A stretch of 23,027 bases of DNA, taken from NCBI GenBank assembly GCA_024364805.1, contig CM044491.1, positions 93,415,423 through 93,438,449 of the forward strand, given 5' to 3'. The notes below the pieces were generated by a model. The model saw only the letters and a list, made by a program, of their open reading frames with translations. It was not told the DNA's origin and ran no database searches. Source of the DNA: Euprymna scolopes (lineage: Eukaryota > Mollusca > Cephalopoda > Sepiida > Sepiolidae). Positions 1 to 9,347 of this stretch are shown here, one piece after another (position 1 is the first letter of the stretch; every line of letters begins with the position of its first letter). Made by a program: the position numbers and the translations under genes.

Positions 1-372
1 TCCTAGTGTACCAACTACGACCGAGATTATTTGTGTTTTAGCCCCGTGTAAACGCCTTATCTCTAAGGCCAATGGAGCATAATTGCTCAACTTCTAATTC
101 TCCTTCTCTCTCACATACCTCCACTTCATTGGCCACAACCTTAAGCATTCACTCCTCACTTCTAACCACATGCTTCTTCAACGACAACTCCTCGGTTCTA
201 ACACAATCTTTTACACTTTTCAATCCTCTCCCACCATTTGTCCTCTTTTGATACAGCCTTGCTACGCTACTTCGAATGTGAAATATACCAATCATTGCTA
301 AAACTTTTCTTGTTTTGGTATTCATGGCATGCAAATCCTTGTCAGACCATTCTAAAATTCCCGCACTGTATC
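1..372 (-). mobile_element. RLE-type LINE fragment, region just after the reverse transcriptase
   Basis: The minus strand reads RYSAGILEWSDKDLHAMN, then KTRKVLAMIG, ARLYQKR, GGRGLKSVKDCVRTEELSL and VVANEVEVCE. This is the conserved stretch between the reverse transcriptase thumb and the zinc knuckle of restriction-like-endonuclease LINEs, typically R-Y-S-A-G-I..W..K-T-R-K..M and G-G-R-G-L.S-V-E-D-C-V. The fragment has no intact full-length frame and runs off the left edge. On its own 5' side it stops at a TAA/ATT microsatellite. It belongs to the same broad LINE group as the 6341-9347 element but a different lineage, closer to the C-terminus at 12126-12341. It is a dead fragment, not a gene. 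Confidence 0.8.
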
Positions 373-373
373 T

Positions 374-399
374 ATTAATAATAATGTATAATAATAGTA

Positions 400-453
<54 letters not shown>

Positions 454-485
454 GTAATACTATTAATTATAATAGTAATAATATA

Positions 486-521
<36 letters not shown>

Positions 522-550
522 GTATTATTATTATTATTATTATTATTATA
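374..550. repeat. (TAA)n microsatellite, imperfect, ~175 bp
   Basis: TAA/AAT units with scattered TAG variants, turning into ATT near 525-550, so the right end is self-complementary to the left. It separates the minus-strand LINE fragment on the left from a short plus-strand LINE fragment on the right. Confidence 0.97.
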
Positions 551-582
551 GTAAAAAAAGGAAAAAATAAAAGGATAAAAAG

Positions 583-640
583 AGAAGGTCAAAAGATGAC
601 ATTTGTTATATATAGATCAAAAGGTCATGAAGGAAGTAAC
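583..640 (+). mobile_element. Tiny LINE reverse-transcriptase fragment
   Basis: Positions 603-638 translate to LLYIDQKVMKEV, which closely matches LLYIDQKILTEV in the reverse transcriptase of the 6341-9347 LINE, the segment just before catalytic motif A. The similarity fades on both sides and a frame change lies just upstream. It is a relic of the same LINE group. It is short, so the call rests on one 12-residue match. Confidence 0.5.
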
Positions 641-642
641 AA

Positions 643-2220
643 TATATAAACTACCTAAGTTTAAAGTCCGTCAGTAACCTCTCACAGAATTCCTGGCCAC
701 TATGTATGAATATATATATTCGTTTTATTCAATATTTACCTGTATGTATGGTGAAGTAGCCTCACTTAATACTATTGCTCTGCCCCTCTCCTCACTATTC
801 TTATGTAAACCTTAAAAAGATTAAGTGTAAAAGCATGAAATTGATTGTGTAAGTGAAGTATTGAAATGCGCATGGATTTTTGTGTTGACGATCCTCTGCA
901 CCTAGTTCTCTGCGTGTGTCCGAATTAGCAAACTTGTCTGGGTGGTTAATTGCTGACGAAGCAAGTTTAAGCCCGTTTTTACCAACGGACTGTGTCTGGC
1001 ATTTCCAATATCGACCTTGGTGACATTAATATGCTTTTCTCTCTGCCATTCCCTTGTGCGGAGTGTTTTAGGCCGACCAAATGGCCATTCAACGAAGAGA
1101 AATTAAAGAAAGAAATGCATAGTTTCGATAACAGAAAATAACAAACTGTATATATCACGCTCAGTGAGCTAGACAACGATCTATCTGAGGTTGGGTTAAT
1201 CGTTAAATGCGCAGAGGAACAACTCAGTTATCATTTATATATTTTTGTTTGTGGGTCAGGGTTGATGAATTGGTTTTTGCTTGGGGAGCTGGGTTAGTCG
1301 GATCTGGGACTCAGTTCAAACGCTACATGGGCCATCAAATGAATGTGTACTCTATGGGGATTCTTTATAATTGAAAAAAAGGGTTTTATTTGCATTCTTC
1401 GAAAACAAAGCAGATTGCCACGGAGACGTAAGGGGTACTGTGATTTAAGGACCATACTTATAGAAGTATCCTCAATGATGAGTTGTGCAACGAGATGTTT
1501 GTTTACATTACATTTAAATTTCTGCATGTCGATCTAATCAGAGAAATAGATAGCAGGATGAAATTCCAAAGGAAAGCATTTCGAAGAAAGATCCCATTGG
1601 AGTTTAACACTTGCTGGCCTCTGCTGATCTCTTCAATTATTTTGTGAGATTTCTCTGATTGCCGAGTGTGTCAGGAATACAAACGCACCAATTTTGTCGG
1701 GTCATATCCTATAGACATATTTGTCAAGTGAGTACAAGGACACAATTATAAGACAATGAAATAGTGTATATAACTTGGTTGACAGTGCACCGCTTATTAC
1801 ATAAGAGGTTTTATGTACCTCATCTGAAAGGGTATCGCTTGCTGCAATATTTCAAATGTGGCAAAATACTTAATGATTTTGAAAATGCTAAAGTTGTAAA
1901 CAGAAACTTGCTGCATATTCTTACACCACGGTGAAGACGCTAAAATTATTGGTTACCTTCCTATGCATAATTTATCAACATTATTCATCTGTTTTTACGT
2001 AATTAACGTTATTGTTTATTTCCGACTTGTTTTCGCTTATATTTTCTACCTTACCTAAGAAATAATAATACTGCTTATTCAGTATACGAGCCGTTCTACT
2101 TTTAGATATGATTCTCAAGTATAATCACATTTTTACGGTATATTTTTTTTAATTAAATTATTAGGTGAAAGTACCGTATAGTAACCCCCCACACACACAC
2201 AAAATGGGCTTTATAAATAA
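643..2220. other. AT-rich stretch with nothing identified
   Basis: Both strands were read. There are short open frames of up to about 77 residues near 1294-1540, but they overlap each other on opposite strands, resemble no family I know, and lack a splice or repeat context. No tRNA-like, snRNA-like or transposon motif was found. A short C/CA run lies at 2184-2202 just before repeat C. Confidence 0.6.
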
Positions 2221-2783
2221 CTAGCCTGGCTTTTAGGCGTTGCCCGGGTGTTTGGAGGTGTGTATTGAGCAACAGAAAAAACGTGGTAGTAGCAGGCAGG
2301 CAGGCAGGCAGGCAGGAACGAACCCGTACCGCTAAGGAGGAAAAGAATGTGAAAAAGCGACGTCTTTGCCGTTGCGTCCATTGTCAAACAGGAAGTTTCG
2401 AGGGTTTAAATTAAGGCTAGTCAATCGAAAAGAAGGGATGACTTTCGAAAATATAGGCGTAACAAAATACCTAGTTGAGGGAAAAGGAATTAATGTTTTT
2501 TAGCCAATTTTTCGATATTCGTCATCCGAAGGGCCTTGCTAAATAAAATGGTAGTAGGCAGGCAGGCTCGAACACGCTAATGTGAAGAGGGGTGCTAAAA
2601 AGTAAATTGTAGTAGGATGGGGAGAGAATAAAAAAAAACCGTAGGCAGCCAGGCTGAAGTGAAATGCTAAAAAACGAGATAGTAGGCAGACAGGGTCGAA
2701 TCCGGGACGCGAAGGTGGAAAAAAAATGTGAACAAATCTGACATCTTAGCCGATGTCTTTATGACGCGACCGTAAGTCAAAAG

Positions 2784-2800
2784 TGTTCAAATTAACTGTA
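2784..2800. repeat. Left target-site duplication (17 bp) of the U2-headed element
   Basis: TGTTCAAATTAACTGTA, identical to 3358-3374. Bases on either side of the pair differ, so the duplication is exactly 17 bp. A duplication of this length is typical of LINE-mediated insertion. Confidence 0.9.
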
Positions 2801-3320
2801 CCTATTTACTATGCCTCCCCAAGGGACAGAGTTAGACACCAGGGTCGTTTTTTAACGTGGAGAAAAGGTACAAAAATAAAAATTGTCTCAGTCGTGAAGG
2901 ATTTCTCCTCCACCGAAAGAGAACAAGGAATGGAAGTGCAGCATCTGACGAACAGATGGTGTTTATTTGCTCCCCCACTGAGCAAATTAGGCACAAGGCC
3001 GTTTTTAATGTGAGGTAAAAACCAGCTCCCCTAAAAGTAGGCAAAAAGGGGGCACTCTGGTTACCAAAAATAATAATTGTCCCAGTATAGAGGGTTTCCC
3101 CTCCATTATCTTAAGTGCAGCATCTGCCGGAACAGATGGTATTTATTTGCTCCCCCACTGAGCAAATTAGGCACAAGGCCGTTTTTAATGTGAGGTAAAA
3201 ACCAGCTCCCCTAAAAGGGGTCACTCTGGTTACCAAAAATAATAATTGTCCCAGTATAGAGGGTTTCCCCTCCATTGACTGGTACAAATTATCTTAAGTG
3301 CAGTATCTGCCGGAACAGAT
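2801..3320 (-). repeat. Three internal tandem units (about 183, 180 and 157 bp) of the U2-headed element
   Basis: On the minus strand each unit begins ATCTGTTC. Unit a is 3138-3320, unit b 2958-3137, unit c 2801-2957. Units a and b are nearly identical; both contain the CTCTATACTGGGACAAT stem, the ATTTTTGG Sm-like site (plus-strand 3233-3240 and 3064-3071), and a shared body ending in GGGGGAGCAAATAAA. Unit c is clearly more diverged and its Sm-like site is altered. The repeat start coincides with the ATCTGTTC of U2 (about nucleotide 38), so the duplicated block includes both U2-derived and body sequence. Confidence 0.9.
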
Positions 3321-3357
3321 ACTACACTTTGATCTTGGCCCGGAGGCCAAAGCTAAT
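2801..3357 (-). mobile_element. U2 snRNA-headed SINE-like retroelement
   Basis: Read on the minus strand, the element starts at 3357 with ATTAGCTTTGGCCT, aligned to the U2 snRNA 5' end ATCGCTTCTCGGCCT. It continues with GGCC..GGCCAAGATCAA, GTGTAGTATCTGTTC (including the branch-point-pairing GTAGTA, plus-strand 3320-3325), CTCTATACTGGGACAAT (U2 stem IIb is CTCTATCCGAGGACAAT) and ATTTTTGG, the U2 Sm-site sequence. After that point it departs from U2 into an unrelated body that repeats. It is flanked by exact 17-bp direct repeats, so it was inserted by target-primed reverse transcription. U2-headed SINEs (the SINEU class) are known from other animals. An alternative is a single rearranged U2 retropseudogene, but the non-U2 body and internal repeats favour a SINE-like family. 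There is no poly(A) tail; the 3' end is GCATAGTAAATAGG. Confidence 0.85.
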
Positions 3358-3374
3358 TGTTCAAATTAACTGTA
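3358..3374. repeat. Right target-site duplication (17 bp) of the U2-headed element
   Basis: TGTTCAAATTAACTGTA, identical to 2784-2800. Joined across the insertion, the flanks read ..TTCAAATTAACTGTA-GTCAATC.., which resembles TTTAAATTAAGGCTAGTCAATC in the undisturbed parts of repeat C at 2404 and 15266. Confidence 0.9.
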
Positions 3375-3614
3375 GTCAATCCAACGGCTACGATGACTTG
3401 CTAAAATGCCGGTGAAAAAATCGACCCCTCCTTAAACAAAATGGCCGAGTTCGTCGCCCGAGAGGTCGAGCTTCAAGATGATACCGATCTCGTCAGAATC
3501 CGTCGCCTCTGTCGAAAGTTTTTGCGAGACATATAAACATACATATATGCATACATAATATTCATTTATATTATAGATAAATAACGTTATTATAACAACA
3601 TGCACAATATATCT

Positions 3615-3616
3615 AC

Positions 3617-3653
<37 letters not shown>

Positions 3654-3660
3654 CAACAAA
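3615..3660. repeat. (AAT)n microsatellite ending in (CAA)n
   Basis: About 13 AAT/TAA units followed by CAACAACAA, immediately after the 3' end of repeat C and a short spacer. Confidence 0.95.
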
Positions 3661-3919
3661 TGGCTGGCATCAACTGGCACGATACAAAAGTTGAGAATTG
3701 TTAAGGAGAATAGAAAAGACTGGGTATACTAATAACTAACCAGACCTCTTCTGGATGAGAGAATACCGGGGACGTATATATCAGAGGGCAAGACATTTAC
3801 GTGATGCTGTTACAGAGGGAGAGGACGACGTCGTTTATAACGGCTTAAACGGCGCCGACGGTGGTGATAATTCTAGTTGTGCATATTATCAATACGGAGC
3901 TGGAAGATTACATTTATAG
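3661..3919. other. No identified feature
   Basis: About 260 bases, somewhat richer in CG around 3825-3865 than the surroundings. No open frame, RNA gene or known repeat was recognised. Confidence 0.5.
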
Positions 3920-4176
3920 AGTCTTTTAACTCATCAGAGGGGAAATACATCTTTATGAGGATGGATGCATAATACTTAGAGGGAGTTATAGAAATTTCAT
4001 CTACAGATGATACGAAAAAAAATACATTTCAATTTCCTTGTTCTTTTAATACACGTAGAAATACAAATATAAATGATTCGTTATTCTTCCAGCTGGTTGA
4101 TTGATGAATAAGGACTCAAGATCTTACGATTATATTGTCTTATTTTTCCCTCTTCGCCTCCAAGGGGTGCCAGCTT
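3920..4176 (+). repeat. Duplicated ~260-bp segment, copy A
   Basis: Nearly the same as 5407-5667, from GTCTTTTAACTCATCAGAGG to CGCCTCCAAGGGG.G.CAGCTT, with only scattered substitutions and small indels. On the minus strand both copies contain an open segment reading DEISITPSKYYASI followed by KYFPSDELKD or KMYFPSDELKD. It is preceded by a T-rich tract and TCTGTAG, which resembles a splice acceptor. The similarity stops just past AAAGACT. It could be a duplicated exon plus intron piece or an unknown repeat; I do not recognise the protein. Confidence 0.85.
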
Positions 4177-4597
4177 CCAGCCTTACCGCCTCGACTTTCT
4201 CTGACTCTCTTCTCTGTTTCTCTGGCTCTGCCTGTGACTTTCACCAACAGACTCGAACCCATCTCCCTATGTTGGGAATTTCCTTCGTTTAGGATGTCAA
4301 AGCGTGGCCAACAATATGATTCGTCCACGCGTTCAAATTATACGTGCCCTAATCACGTTTGATAACAAATTTCTAGATGAATTATTTTATGTATAACAAA
4401 TTTATTTCATCATTATTTCTAAGGTGTATTGTCCAAGCTTTTAACTGACATATTTAATTTTCAGTTATTTCTACAACAGTGAACAATCGCTACATTCTTA
4501 AATTGAATATTTATTATATTTTTTTACTCTTGGCTACTGGGTTCAGTCTATTCTGGTGTCTGTACCTTTTCATATGACACTACTACTACTACTACTG

Positions 4598-4645
<48 letters not shown>

Positions 4646-5300
4646 TGTGTGGACATTGAGTATATGTAGCATAGTAGGTCATGTCGTCTAGTGTGTAGAC
4701 AATGCCCAATAGTTTGCGCAATTCTCAATAGTGTAGCGGTGTATATACAAAACAGATTTATGTAAATGTGTCATCAGATATCAAGCGTCTCTTCTTTCAT
4801 CTATGTTCTTTTCTTTTGTGTGTAAAAGGCATATTTCTGTTTGTCTCTAGTGTGTGTACGTGTTACACATTTAGTTACAGTTCACAAAACATGTACAAAT
4901 GTAAAATGTAAACGACAAATGTAAACGATAATAATATTATACAAAGGGTACAAATAAAATATGGACATTCAATACCGGACCACTGATCTTAATTTTATCT
5001 GTTTCCATCTCCCCGGCGATTGTATTTGACTTGAGAGATATAACCGACTGGCTAACTCTTTTGGATAAGTTTTCCCTCTCCCGTGTTTTGCGTGTATATA
5101 TAATAGCCTTTATATTTTATCATATACTACGGTTCATCTTGTTATTATTAAGTAAATCTCGATCGATCTTTCCGTTCATGTAAGTATTGTTTTGCTAAAT
5201 AAGTATTCCATGTATATAAAAAAATCATTGTTCTGCATACTATAAAACTCAATTACCTTTTATATACACAAAAACTATGCTTCAAGAAAACTATATAAAC
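4177..5300. other. No gene seen; contains one trinucleotide microsatellite
   Basis: A CT-rich stretch (4177-4260) is followed by AT-rich sequence. (ACT)6 then (AAT)n lies at 4578-4644. Minus-strand GGTTCGAGTCT near 4250 resembles a pol III B box, but no A box or tRNA fold accompanies it. Nothing else was recognised. Confidence 0.6.
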
Positions 5301-5314
5301 TTCAATGTCTTCTA

Positions 5315-5379
<65 letters not shown>

Positions 5380-5392
5380 AGAAGACATTGAA
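5301..5392. repeat. Hairpin: 15-bp perfect inverted repeat around (AT)n
   Basis: TTCAATGTCTTCTAT at 5301-5315 is the exact reverse complement of 5378-5392. Between them lies uninterrupted (AT)n from 5317 to 5376, itself self-complementary. The whole ~92 bp can extrude as a cruciform. Confidence 0.95.
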
Positions 5393-5406
5393 TTTTAAGA
5401 AGTTTA

Positions 5407-5667
5407 AGTCTTTTAACTCATCAGAGGGGAAATACTTCTTTATGATGATGGACGCATAATACTTAGAGGGAGTTATAGAAATTTCATCTACAGATGATAC
5501 GAAAAAAAAACGCATTTCAATTTCTTTGTTCTTTTAATACACGAAGAAATACAAATATAAATGATGATTCGTTATTCTGCCAGCTGGTTGATTGATTAAT
5601 AAGGACTCAAGATCTTACGATTATATTGTCTTATTTTTCTCTCTTCGCCTCCAAGGGGCGTCAGCTT
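5407..5667 (+). repeat. Duplicated ~260-bp segment, copy B
   Basis: Second copy of 3920-4176, in the same orientation and about 1.49 kb downstream. It lies 15 bp after the TA hairpin and about 100 bp before the mariner remnant. Relative to copy A it carries an extra GAT near 5563 and a slightly longer A run near 5502. The sequence beyond 5667 (a long T run) has no counterpart next to copy A. Confidence 0.85.
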
Positions 5668-5764
5668 ATTTTTTTTTAAACTAGTCTTTAAAGTAGTTGA
5701 CCCGATAAATATATTTATTGCGACTCTAAATCTGCTATTGAAAATATTTTATATTCTAAGCCAA

Positions 5765-6269
5765 CTCACATCTTCAAATTTGCTTGAAAGTCAACACCAA
5801 AGTGCAACAAAGGGTATGGTTATCCTCTAATGTAATCAGGTAGCCGCTCTGCCAGACCGTGGGTGTGGCAGGAAGACGCGGTGCGGGTCTACAACGTCAA
5901 AGAAACCCAGGCTTGGCTTCTGAAAGATTCCTACGACTTCGCCCGCTTCTCTCACTGCCTCCTCGATCTGAACCCTCTGGACTACTTCGTTTGGTCATAC
6001 GTCGAGAACATGACAAACAGTACTTCCAACAACTCCCAGCCAGCCTGATCGCTATTATCCGCCCAGTATTCGCCGATCTCTCGCGAGCGCTTGTGAAGAA
6101 CTCATGATCTCAGTTCCGGACCTGTATCGAGGCAATAATTGAGGCTGAAGGCAGCTACATCGAATAGAAGTCAGCTTTACTACATTACCTGAAATGCTTT
6201 TTTCAATAAAGTTTTAAAATAAAACGGGAATATTGTTTTCGTTAGGGTGACAGGTTTATCGTTCTACCC

Positions 6270-6270
<1 letters not shown>
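5765..6270 (+). mobile_element. Tc1/mariner-superfamily transposon remnant, 3' half
   Basis: It contains the C-terminal part of a mariner-type DDE/D transposase. The plus strand reads HIF.F.LKVNTK near 5770, RPWVWQEDAV near 5850 (family W-Q-Q-D-S-A, carrying the second catalytic Asp), ETQAWLLKDSYDF, then DLNPLDYFVWSYVEN (family S-P-D-L-N-P-L-D-Y-F-V-W, with the third catalytic residue). A shift of frame leads to SLIAIIRPVFADL and EAIIEAEGSYIE, with the stop at 6165-6167. The 3' end is ..GACAGGTTTATCGTTCTACCC at an AAT microsatellite. The N-terminal DNA-binding half and the 5' inverted repeat are missing, so it cannot transpose. It is related to the copy at 17696-18397. Confidence 0.9.
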
Positions 6271-6339
<69 letters not shown>

Positions 6340-6340
6340 T
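6271..6340. repeat. (AAT)n microsatellite at the 5' boundary of the long LINE
   Basis: About 22 clean AAT units directly between the mariner 3' end and the first LINE sequence. Confidence 0.98.
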
Positions 6341-9300
6341 CCTCCCACAAATCACAACAGATACAATCACAGACCTAAACAATTTAATTTATTCAGGAGC
6401 CATGATGGTTAGTATGAAATTCAAATCAGAAAGACAGAAAGAGAAAGACTCATCGCCAAAACCTGAATGGGAAATAAGGTTCGAAACATTAAAAAAAGAA
6501 GCAAAAACGATAAACAGGCAGAAAGCGACGTAGAGAAAATTAAAAATTGGAAGTGTGACTAGCTGGGAGAGGCTAAACAAGAAACATGAAGATCTAAACC
6601 AAAAATAATAGCAGTAAAAGAGGGAAGATTTAGACGATATAGATATAAGTCTGATAAATGCAAGCAAAACAGGACATTTGAAAACAATGAAAGCCAATTC
6701 TACCAAAACATGAACGGAGGAAAAACAAAAACGGAACGACCAAACCGAACAGAAACAAAACTCTATTGGAGTAAGACATGGGAAGAACGACAAGACTACA
6801 ACCTAATTGCCGAATGGCTAAAAGACATGAAAGAAGAGTTACAACAAATTGGAGAATGAACAGTGAATGAACTCAGCAAAGAAACCATAAAGAAAACCAT
6901 AGCAAAAATGGCAAACTGGAGAGCACGACGGAATACACGCATACTGGTTCAAAAAATGTACAACTCTACACGAAAGACTAGCTCCAAGCATGAAAAAGGT
7001 GTATACAGGAAACAAACAAGGTTGGATGACAAAAGGCAGAACCACGTTGATACAGAAGGACACAGATAAAGAAACCCTCCCCAGCAACTATAAGCCATTC
7101 ATATGCTTACCTACTATGTGGAAAATACTGACAGAACAACTGAGGAAACAAATCTACCACTCCCTGAATAATCGGGGACTTCTGCCCGATGAACAGAAAG
7201 GATGCCAGAAAAGAAAAAGAGGAACACATGATTTGCTATATATAGACCAAAAAATCCTAACGGAGGTAAAAAGCAGAAGAAATAATTTAGCCATGGCATG
7301 GATTGACTACAAAAAGGCGTACGACAGGATCCCTCAAGAATGGATAATATAATGCTTAAACATTTATAAAATACAAAGCAGGATCATCAACGTGATTGAA
7401 AATGCAATGAGAACATGAAGACTGGAACTGACAGCTGGTGGGCAACACATAATAAAAATTAACATACAAAGAGGCATCTTCCAAGGAGATTCACTATCGC
7501 CATTACTATCCATCATAGCCATGATGCCCTAAACAATATTCTGAGAAAGTGCCAAGCCGGATTCAAGTTATCTAACACGGAGGAAAAAATGAAGAAGCTG
7601 ATGTACAGGGGCGATCTGAACTCTTCGCAAGGACACAAAAATGAACTAGAGACATTAATAATTACAACTAGGATCTTAAGCCAGGATATTCAAATAAATG
7701 GGGTTTCGTATGAAAAGTGCGCACTACTAGTTATAAGAAAGAGAAAACTAGAGACGACAGAATGCATGGACCTACCGAACTAAATGGATATGAGGGCACT
7801 AGGGCAACAAGACGCCTATAAATACCCAGGAGTACTGGAAGCAAATATCATCAAAGCTACAGAAATGAAATAAAGAATTGGAAAGAAATACCGCAGGAGA
7901 ACAAGCAAACTTCTCGAAACGAAATTATATAGGAAAAGGGATAAAGGAAAGACGGCTGGAGGGGGGCAGTTAATATAGAAGACTGTGAACGAGAGCAAAA
8001 AGAAAACTAGAAAAATGTTTAATACAAAACACTGAATCATAGGAGCGAGAGAATCTGAAAAAAAAATCAACAAAACAGAAATCAGAGAGACAAAGGATAA
8101 GACAAGAAAAGAAAAGTGGGAAAAGAAACAACTACACGGAAGATTCATAAGTATGACAAAAGATTATATTAACGAAAATACTTGGACATGGATGCGAAAA
8201 GGATACACAAGCCGACAAAATGAATCCCTAAAAACAGCATCATAAGACAACTCGATAAGAACCAACCACATAAAAGCAAAGATCGACAAAACACAAGAAA
8301 ACAGCGAATGCAGACTCTGTGGATAAAGAGACGAGACGATAAACCATATAATAAGCGAATGCAGCAAATTTGCCCAAAAGGAATACAAAAACAGACACAA
8401 CCAAATGAGAAGGGTAGTACACTAGGAGTTATGCAAACAACTGCATCTCGAACGCACAGACATGTGGTACAAACATAAGCCGGCAATAGTACTTGAAAAT
8501 GATAATCACAATGTCCTATGGGAACTGATAAACCTGTCCAAGCAAGAAGACCGGATGTCGTAATAATTAACAAGAAAGAAAAATCCTGTTAAATCCTACA
8601 CTTCGCTGTTCGAGCTTACCATAGAGCGATTATCAAAGAAACGTATAAATGGATCAAATACACAGAGCTAGCCAGAGAGCTGAAAGAGATATGGAAGATG
8701 ATGAAAATCAAAATAATAACTATAATAGAAGGAGCACGAAGAACAACCCAAAAAAACTTCGAAAAAAGAATTGGAGACATTGGAATCAAAGGAATGACTG
8801 AAAAATACAACGAACAACGATCATGAAAACAGCTGAAATATTAAGAAACCCCCTTGAATGTGGAAACTAAAGCATAGGAGCAACAAGTGCGGGTCAGTCA
8901 AAATGCTGCAAAGGCAAATCATGAAATCAAGAACACTGAAACCGTGTACTTATAACTCTTTAACCCAACCTTACCCCCATTACCACACCATAGCCCCCCC
9001 CCCCAAAAAAAAAGAGCGAGACGAAATAACCAAATAGTCAGGGAGGAAGAAAAGACCGATGAACTGATCAGACCTCAGCCGAATAAATGCGAAGAGAACT
9101 GGGCCCCTGGGTAGGCTCAGTGTCACTCAAATCCCAGCAAACACCAACAGCTGCTACCAATGAAAAATCAATGGCAGGCAGCTGTTGCGATGATGCAAAT
9201 TTATTTGCAAATATTATCGAAAGAGGAGGAGAATACCGGAAACATGGGAGACTTGATGTCACTCAGCTTCCAGTTAACACCACAGGCTGTTTTCAGGGAA

Positions 9301-9347
9301 AGATCTTCAAAGACTTGTGTGAAAGCTCCTTGTGAGCCAATAATAAT
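6341..9347 (+). mobile_element. ~3-kb RLE-type LINE (Dong/R4-like), 5'-truncated and inactive
   Basis: One non-LTR retrotransposon in plus orientation. Order: ITDLNNLIYSGA (6370s); KKTIAKMANWRA and DGIHAYWFKK (about 6890-6960); reverse transcriptase with WMTKGRTTLIQKD, NYKPFICLPTMWKILTEQL, LLYIDQKILTEV; motif A AMAWIDYKKAYD (about 7293-7328); motif B QRGIFQGDSLSPLL (7467-7508); motif C degenerated to MYRGD (family YMDD) at about 7601. A zinc knuckle ECRLCG..RDETINHIISEC lies at 8306-8370, and a restriction-like endonuclease start RRPDVVIINK at 8545. The expected later Asp of the endonuclease is replaced (ILHFAV, family VDFAV). The 3' UTR (about 8830-9347) ends GTGAGCCAATAATAAT. Stops and frame changes are many, and part of the linker between reverse transcriptase and zinc knuckle is lost near 7930-7970. 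The single-ORF RT–knuckle–RLE architecture defines the R2/R4/NeSL/Hero group; placing it with Dong/R4 is inference from the TAA target. Confidence 0.93.

Larger units (their letters stand above)
2221..3578 (+). repeat. Repeat C, copy 1 (unknown family), interrupted by a U2-headed insertion
   Basis: It matches the copy at 15089-15516 in order: a GC-rich start (GGCGTTGCCCGGGTG), a GTAGTAGGCAGG segment, CGCGAAGGAGGAAAAG-like sequence, TTTAAATTAA..CTAGTCAATCGAAAAG, GATGACTTTCGAAAATAT, AATGTTTTTAGCCAA.TTTTCGATATTC, and a 3' end with ACATACAT steps closing in TTTATATTATAGAT. Here the central part is itself repeated: the GTAGTAGGCAGG motif recurs near 2285, 2549, 2640 and 2681. The second internal copy, from about 2684, carries the U2-headed element. 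No coding capacity was seen. The class is unknown; a non-autonomous element is likely. Confidence 0.7.

Noticed and set aside
315-551. Open frame rich in Asn across the TAA microsatellite, and similar Tyr/Ile- or Leu-repeat frames at 5312-5515, 11555-11764 and 16601-16804
   Set aside because: These are translations of simple repeats, not proteins.
1294-1540. Opposing 64- and 77-codon frames
   Set aside because: No family resemblance, no splice context, and mutual overlap on opposite strands.
2783-3044. Overlapping 60-76 codon frames on both strands
   Set aside because: They lie inside the U2-headed element, which is non-coding.
3920-3960. Hammerhead ribozyme core CTGATGAG with a GAGT..ACTC stem on the minus strand (also near 5407-5430)
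   Set aside because: The required GAAA after stem II is absent in both copies.
4240-4275. Minus-strand GGTTCGAGTCT as a tRNA or tRNA-SINE B box
   Set aside because: No A box at the right distance and no cloverleaf arms.
4644-4990. Possible LTR starting TGTGTGGACATTGAG
   Set aside because: No matching second copy, no convincing end, no primer-binding site and no coding part nearby.
6389-8810. Several minus-strand hydrophobic open frames (e.g. 6389-6793, 7816-8148, 8169-8573) that look like membrane proteins
   Set aside because: They are antisense to the plus-strand LINE. A-rich coding sequence read backwards gives F/L/S-rich frames, so these are shadows.
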